Origin: Rubricoccus sp038746605
GTDB taxonomy: Bacteria > Bacteroidota > Rhodothermia > Rhodothermales > Rubricoccaceae
NCBI GenBank assembly: GCA_038746605.1
Contig: JBCDKM010000010.1
Span: 82,772 to 146,771, forward strand
DNA: 64,000 nucleotides
Reading direction: 5' to 3'
The notes under the pieces: model-generated
Seen by the model: the letters and a program-made list of their open reading frames with translations, nothing else
Told to the model about the DNA's origin: nothing
Databases searched by the model: none
Part shown: positions 51,033 through 58,899 of the stretch, in pieces
How the letters are laid out: each line of letters begins with the position of its first letter
How positions within the stretch are numbered: the first letter of the stretch is position 1
Position numbers and translations under genes: made by a program

Positions 51033-53582
51033 ATGCCTATCCGCCTTCTCCTCGCCGCGCTGCTCGTCCTCCCGGTCCTCGCCAGCGCCCAGTCCGTCAC
51101 CGTCGAGATCGACCTCACCGAGCGCGACCTCGCGGGCGCCACCGTTGGTCTCCGAGGTGACACCGCGCCGCTCGCCTGGGACCGCTCCTTCCCGATGGAA
51201 GACCCTGACGGCGATGGCGTCTACTCGGCCACCCTCGCCTTCGACGAGGGCACCGGCACCGTTGGCTACAAAGCCGTGATCCAGCCCGCCTCGGGAGACC
51301 CCCAGTGGGAGCCCGGCGGCAACCGCCTTCTCTTTCCCGGCCGGATGGAGTCCGACCGCCGCGCGTTCGGCGGCGCCCAGACGGACCTGCCCACGCTAAC
51401 GGTCTCGGTCGCGCAACTCTCGGAAGACCTCGCGATCCTTCAGGAAGGAATGCAGGCGCTACACCCCGGCCTCTTTCTACACAACACCGAGGCGGAGTTG
51501 GGTGCCCTTCTGGCGGACCTCCAGCGCGGTGCCCGCCAACTCGCCGGACGCTATGGCGAAGCCATCCCGATGTCTGCCGCCTACCTACCCATCTCCCGCG
51601 CCGTCGCGAGCATTCGCGACGGGCATACACAGGTGAGCATGTTCAATCAGAGCACCTACACAGAGGCGGCGCTCTACACCGCTTCGGACCGCGCACCATT
51701 CGCTTTTCGCCTCATCGGCGGGCGCATGGTCGTCACTGGAGATGCCACACCAGACCGCATGCTTCCCCCAGGTACCGAGGTGCTCTCCCTGGACGGGCGC
51801 TCCGTAGACGACATCGTAGCGGCCTTCATGCCCTATGCCTCCGCAGACGGCTCCAACGACGCCAAGCGAGTCGACCTGCTCCAGGTCAACGGCCTCTCGC
51901 GCGTAGCCGAGCGGTTCGATGTGCTCTACAGCCTCCTGTACCAGCCAGAGGGCGACCTCGCGCTAGAGGTTCGCTTGCCCGATGGCACGGAACAAACCAT
52001 GAGAGTGCCACGCATGAACCAGATCGAACGCCGCGACCTGCTCTGGGCTCGCGACGAAACGCTCCCCCGCGACTATGATGACCTCCTGTCGTTCGAGATG
52101 CTCGACAGCGAGACTGCGTACCTCCGCATTGGTGCATTCACGACGTTCAACATGAGCCTGGACTACGGGGAGTGGCTGACCGAAGCCTTCCGAGAGTTCA
52201 ACGAGCGCGGCGCTCAGCGTCTGGTAGTAGACCTTCGCGGCAATGGCGGTGGAATGGACGATGCGGCTGCACTCCTCTTCGCGCACCTTCTCCGCGAGCC
52301 GACCGAGGTCTCTTTCTGGCAGGGCGTGACCGCCTACGATGTCGTGCCTGAGAATCTCCGCCCCCACATCCGCTCGTGGTCCGATGACTTCTACGACATC
52401 TCCGCGGATGTCACGTCCAACGGAGACGGCACCTTCTCTCTCCGGCAGCGTGCGCCTGTGACCGTCGCGCCCGCCCCTGATGCCTTCGAGGGCGACGTGG
52501 CTGTCCTCGTCGATGCCGGCCCATCCTCCGCGACGTTCTACCTCGCGGACCGGATCCAGCAAACCGGGGCTGCGACGCTCGTCGGCCAGACGACCGGCGG
52601 GAGCCTGAAGGGCCTCAACGGCGGCCAGATGGTCTTCCTGACGCTGCCCAACACCGGCATCGCGGTGGACATTCCGCTCTACGGCAGCCGTCCGACCTCG
52701 CCCGGCCCGGATCGAGGTGTTATCCCGGACGTGGTCGTGGAGCCCGATGCCGATGCGGTCATAGCCGGGCGCGACCCCGAGTTGGAAGCCGCCCTCGCGT
52801 TCCTCTCTGGCGACCTCGCGAACGACGGCCCACCGGCTCTGGCGACACCCGAGAACCCCGTTGATCAACTCCTCGGTGCCTGGCTCGTCGACCTTCGCCC
52901 CACCCCAGACTCCGAGGTGTACACCCAGACCATCTCGCTCTTCGCCTCGGAGACGCAGGCCTTCGCGGGCAGCTTCTACGGCTCGCCGCTGGAATCGGCC
53001 CATCTCAACGATGACTGGAGCGACGTGCGAATCGCCTTCACCACGTCAGACGGGTCCGGCACCTATCACCACTCCGCGACGCTGCGCGGCGGCAGAATGC
53101 ACGGTACCACGCATGCGCCCAGCCGCGACCTCCTCTCGGTCTGGACGGCCGTTCGCCCGCTCCCACTCCAGAACCTCGCGGGGGACTGGGCCGGCACGCT
53201 CACGTACACGGACTACCAGGACGACACCTCGCGCGTCACGCTCACCACGTCCGCCGAGGCGGAAGCAGTCCGGGGTGGCATCCAGATCACCGTCTCGTTC
53301 GTCGAGCCTGACGGCTCCTCTGGCGGCATGGGCGCAACGACGATCCTCGACGGGGGCGCGTCGATCACGTACAACGGAGAGTCCTGGCAGGAGATCTCCC
53401 GGACGGTCACGGACGAGGGCTTCCGCCTCGTGATCCAGCGCGAGGGAGACGACAACGACCGCCCCGCCACGATCCGCCACACGATCACGCTAGACGGCGA
53501 CGTGATGACGGATCGCAAGCAGGTTCGGTACAACGGCACCGATGCTTTCTTCGAGCGCAACGAGTTCCGCTTCACGCGCTGA
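51033..53582 (+). CDS. Secreted S41-family peptidase
   Basis: The 849-residue protein starts at ATG 51033 with a signal peptide (MPIRLLLAALLVLPVLASAQ). A starch-binding/Ig-like N-terminal domain (about 20-110, DPDGDGVYSATLAF) is followed by a tricorn/S41 protease domain: RLVVDLRGNGGGMDDA and the catalytic serine in DAGPSSATFYLADRIQ, then GQTTGGSLKG and a closing GVIPDVVVEP. The last 280 residues are beta-rich and unrecognised. It likely degrades external peptides. Confidence 0.88.
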   Translation: MPIRLLLAALLVLPVLASAQSVTVEIDLTERDLAGATVGLRGDTAPLAWDRSFPMEDPDGDGVYSATLAFDEGTGTVGYKAVIQPASGDPQWEPGGNRLLFPGRMESDRRAFGGAQTDLPTLTVSVAQLSEDLAILQEGMQALHPGLFLHNTEAELGALLADLQRGARQLAGRYGEAIPMSAAYLPISRAVASIRDGHTQVSMFNQSTYTEAALYTASDRAPFAFRLIGGRMVVTGDATPDRMLPPGTEVLSLDGRSVDDIVAAFMPYASADGSNDAKRVDLLQVNGLSRVAERFDVLYSLLYQPEGDLALEVRLPDGTEQTMRVPRMNQIERRDLLWARDETLPRDYDDLLSFEMLDSETAYLRIGAFTTFNMSLDYGEWLTEAFREFNERGAQRLVVDLRGNGGGMDDAAALLFAHLLREPTEVSFWQGVTAYDVVPENLRPHIRSWSDDFYDISADVTSNGDGTFSLRQRAPVTVAPAPDAFEGDVAVLVDAGPSSATFYLADRIQQTGAATLVGQTTGGSLKGLNGGQMVFLTLPNTGIAVDIPLYGSRPTSPGPDRGVIPDVVVEPDADAVIAGRDPELEAALAFLSGDLANDGPPALATPENPVDQLLGAWLVDLRPTPDSEVYTQTISLFASETQAFAGSFYGSPLESAHLNDDWSDVRIAFTTSDGSGTYHHSATLRGGRMHGTTHAPSRDLLSVWTAVRPLPLQNLAGDWAGTLTYTDYQDDTSRVTLTTSAEAEAVRGGIQITVSFVEPDGSSGGMGATTILDGGASITYNGESWQEISRTVTDEGFRLVIQREGDDNDRPATIRHTITLDGDVMTDRKQVRYNGTDAFFERNEFRFTR

Positions 53583-53634
53583 GCCCTGCGCCCTCGTCTG
53601 GCCCTTCACATCCCGTTGTCTGCCTCTTCCTGCC

Positions 53635-54321
53635 ATGATCCGCTCTGCACGGCTTTTCGCCTTCGCCCTCCTCACTCTTCTCCTCACGGGTTGCTCCACC
53701 ATCCGATCTACCATCGGCATTCCGCCGGGGGAGACGTTCGTGCTCGGGGGCGGCCAAGACGGCGCCTTCTCGGCTGAACTCCTCAATGTCGGCGATGTCA
53801 CGGTCGGGGTGTCCGAGGTAACGGTCACGGGCGACACCCTCGCGCTCTCCACGCTCGCCCCTCGCGAGACCGCTCGCGTCCCGTTTGCAGCGGGCTCTGC
53901 CGCTCTGCTCATCAACGCGAACGACCGCGAGGCGTCCGTGCAGGGCGTCATTCGCGGCGACACCGGCAGCCTCGGGATGCGCTACGTCCAAGCAGACGGG
54001 AGCGCCGCACCGCGCGATGCGATCAAGACCAATCTCACCATCCCGGTCGGCGAGATGTTCGTCCTCGGCGGAGGCCAGGAGAATCCCTTCACCGCCATGC
54101 TCCGCAACGACGGAGGCGCGACCGTCCGGATCTCCGAGATTACGGCGGCGGGCGACACCGTCTCCGTCGGCTCCCTCGCGCCCGACGCCACCACCACCGC
54201 CTTCTTTGGGGCAGGCTCGACGGCGCTGTTGATCAACACCAGCGACGAGCGCGCCCGCGTCTGGGCCGAGGTCACGGGCGATACCAACCTCGGCATGCGC
54301 TACGTCCCGGCAGAGGAATAA
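53635..54321 (+). CDS. Lipoprotein with two tandem repeats
   Basis: The 228-residue protein has a lipobox LLTGC (C20) and then two copies of a domain of about 90 residues. Each runs from IP(P/V)GE(T/M)FVLGGGQ through L(S/V)xxSTLAP-like and SAALLIN / STALLIN to LGMRYV. The fold is unknown, probably beta-sandwich. The internal duplication is clear on reading. It follows the S41 peptidase by 52 nt and converges on the TetR gene. Confidence 0.75.
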   Translation: MIRSARLFAFALLTLLLTGCSTIRSTIGIPPGETFVLGGGQDGAFSAELLNVGDVTVGVSEVTVTGDTLALSTLAPRETARVPFAAGSAALLINANDREASVQGVIRGDTGSLGMRYVQADGSAAPRDAIKTNLTIPVGEMFVLGGGQENPFTAMLRNDGGATVRISEITAAGDTVSVGSLAPDATTTAFFGAGSTALLINTSDERARVWAEVTGDTNLGMRYVPAEE

Positions 54322-54328
54322 GCGCTTG

Positions 54329-54934
54329 TCACGACGGGAGCAGGCACACGAGAGCCAGTCGTGCCTGTTCCCGGACGAGAGTCGGCGGCTCGCCTACGAC
54401 CATCTGCATCTGGACGGTCATCAGTTGAGTGTCGAGGAGGTAACCTGCGAGAGTTGGGGAGATCGCAGGGTTGCCTTCATCCCGGCCGAGAGCACGAGCG
54501 AACCAGTCTGCGTAGGTGCCACGCATCTCCTCGCGGAGAGACTCTAGCTGGTTGCTGAGCGCAGGATCGAGGTGCGATACCGAGGTGCGCATGCGAGCGA
54601 ACAAACAACCTGGCGGCAGGCCGCGATCCGAGGTGAGCCAAGCGAGCGTCTGATCCAGCACCTCGGCAAACGGGCGCTCGGCCGTCAGCGCGAGGAAGCT
54701 GGGACGGATGATCGCGTTCCAGTAGTGATCGAGGACGGCCGCTTTCAGGCCCGCTTCTCCCCCGAACTCTCGGTAGAGGCCCGGCTTCGCGATTCCGGCG
54801 CGGCGGCATATCTCGTTGACGCCGACCGAGGCTGGCCCCTCCCGCCAGTAGACCTCCATCGCGATCTGGAGAGTGCGCTCCCGGTCCAGGGTTCGAGGCC
54901 GACCTCTAGACCGCTTCGGAGACTCATCAGACAT
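54329..54934 (-). CDS. TetR-family transcriptional regulator
   Basis: The 201-residue repressor has an N-terminal helix-turn-helix (GPASVGVNEICRRAGIAKPGLYREFGGEAGL) after a basic RSRGRPRTLDRERT, and a C-terminal ligand domain of the TetR_C group, with CLFARMRTSVSHLDPALSNQL. It is divergent from the NTF2-like gene and probably controls it and itself. A candidate operator around ACCGACTAGTATT lies at 54941-54953, just before its start. Confidence 0.9.
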   Translation of the reverse strand: MSDESPKRSRGRPRTLDRERTLQIAMEVYWREGPASVGVNEICRRAGIAKPGLYREFGGEAGLKAAVLDHYWNAIIRPSFLALTAERPFAEVLDQTLAWLTSDRGLPPGCLFARMRTSVSHLDPALSNQLESLREEMRGTYADWFARALGRDEGNPAISPTLAGYLLDTQLMTVQMQMVVGEPPTLVREQARLALVCLLPS

Positions 54935-54938
54935 TTTT

Positions 54939-54986
54939 GAACCGACTAGTATTTTATTCTTGACTCTCCACTCAGGGGAGCCCTAC
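54939..54986. promoter_or_regulatory. Candidate TetR operator and promoter region
   Basis: An AT-rich stretch between the divergent genes holds ACCGACTAGTATTTTATTC and a TTGACT. The ACTAGT core is palindromic, a plausible TetR site, but its boundaries are a guess. Confidence 0.3.
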
Positions 54987-55101
54987 GTTGCGCGCATTCA
55001 AGCTACGACGCCCCTCCCTCCAGACTCTGTCGCCCATGGCGACCGTGTCCCCGACTCCCTCGTTTCAGCCCTTTTAGGCTGATTCACGGCCTTCACCACC
55101 G

Positions 55102-55596
55102 ATGCCCGCGACGATGACTGCTCCTTCCCGGCTTCCCATCGAGATCGAGTTCCGCGATTCCTGGACGCCGCAGGAAACCGAGAACGTGACGACCGTCCTC
55201 GGCTTCGTGCAGCGGCTGATGAACGACCACGACCTCGACGGGGTCAAGAGCACCTACGGCGATCATCCGTACGTCCAGCACAACCGCGCGATTCCAGACG
55301 GAATCGAGGCACTGGCGGACTACGTCGGTGCCTTCGCGAAGCGCTTCCCGGAGTACTCCTACGATGTCAAGCGAGTGCTCTGCGACGGCGAGTTCGTGAC
55401 GTTCCACTCGCACGCGACCGTGAAGCACGCTCATCGCGGAGGGGATTCGAAGGGGTTCAACATCATCGACACGTGGCGGATCGAGGACGGGCGGATCGCA
55501 GACCACTGGGACGCAGTGCAGCCGCTGGACGGCTTCATGCGGTTCTACGTCTGGCTGACGGGAGGAGCGGTCCGCAACCCGAACGGTGTGTTCTAA
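55102..55596 (+). CDS. NTF2/SnoaL-like protein
   Basis: The 164-residue protein fits the SnoaL-like polyketide cyclase/ester cyclase fold: VLGFVQRLMNDHDLDGVKSTYG, YVQHNRAIPDGIEALADYVGAF and FNIIDTWRIEDGRIADHWDAVQ. Proteins of this type bind small hydrophobic molecules or act as hydrolases or isomerases; the substrate is unknown. It is divergent from the TetR gene, its likely regulator, and 62 nt before a GNAT gene. Confidence 0.85.
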   Translation: MPATMTAPSRLPIEIEFRDSWTPQETENVTTVLGFVQRLMNDHDLDGVKSTYGDHPYVQHNRAIPDGIEALADYVGAFAKRFPEYSYDVKRVLCDGEFVTFHSHATVKHAHRGGDSKGFNIIDTWRIEDGRIADHWDAVQPLDGFMRFYVWLTGGAVRNPNGVF

Positions 55597-55657
55597 CCGT
55601 CGCCCATCGCGCGCGAGTGGCGCTGCCCGTTTCTTGGGGCACCACTCGCTCGCGTCC

Positions 55658-56143
55658 ATGCTCCGCCTCGCCCGCCTCGGGGATCTCCCGGCCATTGTCG
55701 GCATCCTGAACCAGTCCGCTGGGACGGGCGCGAATGCACGGTTGGCGTCGGTACCGGTCGAGAACCGGAGAGCATGGTTCGACGCGCACACACCGAGCGA
55801 CTTTCCCCTCTGGGTCGCCGAGGTGGAGAGAGCCGTGGTGGGCTGGTGCTCGCTCTCGCGCTGGCGCGGGGGCCGCGAAGCTCTTCGCGGAGTTGCAGAG
55901 ATCAGCTACTACGTGGACCGCGCGCACCACCGCCAGGGCATCGCGACAGCCCTCGTGCGGCACGCGATGGACTCTGCGCCGGACCTCGGGCTGCACACGC
56001 TGCTCGCCATCGGCCTGGAAACGAACCCGGCCAGTGAGGTGCTCTTGCGGCGTGGGGGGTTCGAGCGCTGGGGTCTCTTGCCGCAGATCGCGGAGATCGG
56101 CGGCAAGCGAACCGGGCAGTGGATCTACGGGCGGAGGCTCTGA
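55658..56143 (+). CDS. GNAT acetyltransferase (phosphinothricin acetyltransferase-like)
   Basis: The 162-residue protein starts at ATG 55658 (MLRLARLGDLPAIVGILNQ). The acetyl-CoA loop is HHRQGIATALVRHAM, and the C-terminal NPASEVLLRRGGFERWG is typical of the PAT/Bar-like subgroup. It acetylates an amino group of an unknown small molecule, with resistance to amino-acid analogues as one possibility. No obvious operon partner is present. Confidence 0.88.
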   Translation: MLRLARLGDLPAIVGILNQSAGTGANARLASVPVENRRAWFDAHTPSDFPLWVAEVERAVVGWCSLSRWRGGREALRGVAEISYYVDRAHHRQGIATALVRHAMDSAPDLGLHTLLAIGLETNPASEVLLRRGGFERWGLLPQIAEIGGKRTGQWIYGRRL

Positions 56144-56194
56144 ACCTCCCGTGGCGTGCGTACCGTAGGGCGCCTTTCGCATCTCGCCCCTCGA

Positions 56195-56548
56195 ATGAAG
56201 CTCCTCCTCCGCTGGGTCGCCAGCGCGCTCGCTCTCCTCCTCGTCGCCTATCTGCTGAGCGGCATCCAGGTCGCCTCCTGGCAGACCGCCTTCGTCGCTG
56301 CGCTCGTGCTCGGGCTCATCAACGCCACCATCGGCGCCGCGGTCAAGTTTATCACGACGCCTGTCCGGTGGATCACACTCGGGTTGTTCACGCTCGTCAT
56401 CAACGCCGTGATGTTCGCGTTCGCGACTCACGTCGTGGACGGCTTCGAGGCCGACGGCGTGGTCACGATTCTGCTCGGGTCCATCCTCTACGGCCTGGCG
56501 GCGTCCATCATCGGCTCGGTAATCGGCGCGGACAGAAAGAAGAAGTAG
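56195..56548 (+). CDS. Phage-holin IV-family membrane protein
   Basis: The 117-residue protein starts at ATG 56195 and has four membrane spans, with the family stretch LGLINATIGAAVKFITTPVRWITLGLFTLVINAVM. Despite the family name these are chromosomal proteins of unknown role, often linked to the envelope; no phage genes are near. It converges on the YdeI-like gene. Confidence 0.87.
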   Translation: MKLLLRWVASALALLLVAYLLSGIQVASWQTAFVAALVLGLINATIGAAVKFITTPVRWITLGLFTLVINAVMFAFATHVVDGFEADGVVTILLGSILYGLAASIIGSVIGADRKKK

Positions 56549-56585
56549 AGACCCATCGGGCGGCAGGGCTTCAGCGGAGTCCGCC

Positions 56586-57071
56586 TTACCTCATCCTCCG
56601 CTCGACGGTGCCCTCGCGCAGCTTGCGCACGGCCTCCTCCGCTCGCGACACCCGCGTGGCCTCGCGCTTCGCGCTCGCGACTGTCCACGCCACGTTCCGC
56701 TTCAATCCCGGCCGGAGGGCGTCCCACGCTTCGCGCGCCGCCTCATCTCCAGCGAGCGCCACAGCCAGTTCGGTCGGAGGCTCCACGTGATCCGGGTCGG
56801 GGTCTGCACTGAGCTCTACCTCCACGAGGTCGCCCTGCGAGAGGCCGAGGGTGCGCATCCGCCCCTTGCTCATCCCGAGAAAGACGAACCCGTCGGTTTT
56901 GCTGCGGTGGAGCGCGAGGTCGAATGGCTCGCCGTTCATCGTGCCGAGAACGCGGCGCGTGCCGGACGCGCGAAGCGTCTCCGCGATGTCGTCCGGGAGG
57001 GGGAGCTTGTGAGGCGTCATGCCGCCTCGCGAAAGGAGAATGGGCGCGAGAAACGCGTGCTCGTGTTCCAT
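56586..57071 (-). CDS. DUF1905/YdeI-like protein
   Basis: The 161-residue protein has an N-terminal small barrel (DUF1905-like, VLGTMNGEPFDLALHRSKTDGFVFLGMSK) and a C-terminal helical YdeI/OmpD-associated part (AREAWDALRPGLKRNVAWTVASAKREATR). The function is unknown. The ATG at 57071 is the first start; MTPHKLP at residue 18 is an alternative. Confidence 0.82.
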   Translation of the reverse strand: MEHEHAFLAPILLSRGGMTPHKLPLPDDIAETLRASGTRRVLGTMNGEPFDLALHRSKTDGFVFLGMSKGRMRTLGLSQGDLVEVELSADPDPDHVEPPTELAVALAGDEAAREAWDALRPGLKRNVAWTVASAKREATRVSRAEEAVRKLREGTVERRMR

Positions 57072-57105
57072 GAGGCGAGTAGCCCTCGCGAGGTGTCAGG
57101 TTCCT

Positions 57106-57125
57106 CCGCCTCGGTACCGAGGTGG
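57106..57125. repeat. Interspersed palindrome upstream of the GH13 gene
   Basis: One mismatch from perfect, centre TA. It lies between divergent starts (57071 and 57187), unlike most intergenic copies, which follow stops. Confidence 0.85.
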
Positions 57126-57186
57126 GACTCCTCGGAATCCATCGCGTCCCGCCTACCTTCCGGCACTCCCCCTCTCCTCTCACAGC

Positions 57187-58824
57187 ATGTCCCGTCCGTG
57201 GTGGCAGACCGCAGCGGTCTACCAGATCTACCCCCGCTCCTTCCGCGATGCCAACGGCGACGGCATCGGCGACCTCGCCGGAATCACCGAGCGCCTGGAC
57301 CACCTCGCCTCCCTCGGCTTGGGCGCCGTCTGGCTGAGCCCGTTCTACCCCTCGCCCCAGGCCGATTTCGGATACGACGTGTCGGACTACACCGGCGTCG
57401 ATCCGCAGTACGGCACGCTGGAAGACTTCGACCGGCTGGCCGTACGAGCGCACGACCTGGGCCTCAAACTCATCGTGGACTTCGTGCCCAACCACTCCTC
57501 GGACCAGCACGCGTGGTTCCAGGAAAGCCGCGCGTCCCGCGAGAGCGCGAAGCGCGACTGGTACGTCTGGCGCGATCCCGCCCCCGACGGCGGCCCGCCG
57601 ACCAACTGGCTGAGCGTCTTCGGCGGCTCCGCCTGGGAGTTCGACGAGACCACCGGCCAGTACTACCTCCACTCCTTCCTGAAGGAGCAACCCGATCTCA
57701 ACTGGCGTAACCCGGACGTGGTGGAAGCCATGCACGATGCGCTCCGCTTCTGGATGGCGCGAGGCGTGGACGGCTTTCGCATCGACGTGGCGCACCGGAT
57801 CATGAAGGACCCGGAGATGCAGGACAACCCGCCCAACCCGAACGCCACGGGCGACTTCCACAAGAACATGGGCGAGTACGACTCGCAGCTCCACCTCTAC
57901 GACGCCGCCCATCCCGATGTCCACCAAGCGTTTGCAGGAATCCGCGAGGTGGTGGACACCTTCGATGAGACGGTGCGCGTCACCATCGGCGAGATCCACG
58001 AATACGACCTCGCGAAGTGGGCGGCCTACTACGGACAGCCAGGCCCGGACGGGAGTCTCCAGGGGCTGCACATGCCGTTCAACTTCGCGCTCTTGAACAC
58101 GCCCTGGACGGCCAAAGCGGTTCGCGCCCACGTGGACGAGATCGAGTCCGTCACCCCGCCCGGCGCGTGGCCCAACTACGTCCTCGGCAACCACGACGAG
58201 CGGCGGATCGCGACCCGTCTCGGCCGCGAGAACGTCCGCCTCGCGGGGCTCCTCCTCCTCACCCTTCGCGGCGCCCCGACGCTCTACTACGGCGATGAAC
58301 TCGGCATGCCCGAGGTGGACGTGCCGCCGCACCTCCAGAAGGACCCATGGGCCGAGCGAAGCGGCGTCCCCGAACTCTCGCGCGATGGCTGCCGCACCCC
58401 GATGGCCTGGAACGCCAGCCACGACGCAGGCTTCTCGGACAGCGCCGACCCGTCCGATTTCTGGCTTCCGCTCCACGACGACCACGAGGCCGTCAACGTC
58501 GAGGCCGAGGGGGCCGACCCGGGATCCGTCTTGAGCTTCTACCGGCGCGCCCTGGCCGTGCGAAACGCCAGCCTCGCGCTGCGCGAGGGCTCGTACGCCC
58601 CGGTGGACGACACGCCAGAGTCCGTCTTCGCGTTCGTACGCGAGGAAAACGACGACCGCGCGCTGGTTCTCCTCAACTTCGGCGACACAGAAGCGGAGGT
58701 ACACATCCCCGAGGCGTTCCGGGGCGGGTCCGTCCACCTCGGGACGGGCGCCGAGGCGGAGGGAGCCACGGTGAATAAGCGTGTCGCGCTACCGCCGCAC
58801 GGTGGGCTTGTCATCGCGCCCTGA
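57187..58824 (+). CDS. GH13 alpha-glucosidase
   Basis: The 545-residue enzyme starts at ATG 57187 (MSRPWWQTAAVYQIYPRSF). GH13 landmarks are in order: DFVPNHSS, the nucleophile Asp in GFRIDVAH, the acid Glu in TIGEIHEYD and LGNHDE. Related enzymes hydrolyse alpha-1,4 or alpha-1,6 glucosidic links of maltooligosaccharides, trehalose or sucrose; no signal peptide is present, so it is cytoplasmic. A palindrome copy near the end reads HLGTGAEAEGA. The glucosidase-like gene 75 nt downstream is secreted, so the pair may degrade alpha-glucans from outside to inside. Confidence 0.92.
   Translation: MSRPWWQTAAVYQIYPRSFRDANGDGIGDLAGITERLDHLASLGLGAVWLSPFYPSPQADFGYDVSDYTGVDPQYGTLEDFDRLAVRAHDLGLKLIVDFVPNHSSDQHAWFQESRASRESAKRDWYVWRDPAPDGGPPTNWLSVFGGSAWEFDETTGQYYLHSFLKEQPDLNWRNPDVVEAMHDALRFWMARGVDGFRIDVAHRIMKDPEMQDNPPNPNATGDFHKNMGEYDSQLHLYDAAHPDVHQAFAGIREVVDTFDETVRVTIGEIHEYDLAKWAAYYGQPGPDGSLQGLHMPFNFALLNTPWTAKAVRAHVDEIESVTPPGAWPNYVLGNHDERRIATRLGRENVRLAGLLLLTLRGAPTLYYGDELGMPEVDVPPHLQKDPWAERSGVPELSRDGCRTPMAWNASHDAGFSDSADPSDFWLPLHDDHEAVNVEAEGADPGSVLSFYRRALAVRNASLALREGSYAPVDDTPESVFAFVREENDDRALVLLNFGDTEAEVHIPEAFRGGSVHLGTGAEAEGATVNKRVALPPHGGLVIAP
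58734..58759. repeat. Interspersed palindrome inside the GH13 gene
   Basis: Arms CCACCTCGG and CCGAGGCGG with an 8-nt spacer, then AGGGAGCCAC. Read as HLGTGAEAEG in the C-terminal beta domain. Confidence 0.75.
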
Positions 58825-58899
58825 CGGGAGGAAACGGAGGGGTACCCGCAGTGCAAACGCTTGCCGTCCTATTATCCGAGGCGTCCTCCCCCTCGCGCT

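Noticed and set aside
56195..56548. Prophage remnant because of the phage-holin family protein
   Set aside because: The family is widespread on chromosomes and no other phage gene lies nearby.
56743..58737. A 664-codon minus-strand open frame opposite the GH13 gene
   Set aside because: Antisense shadow of GH13 with no recognisable domain.
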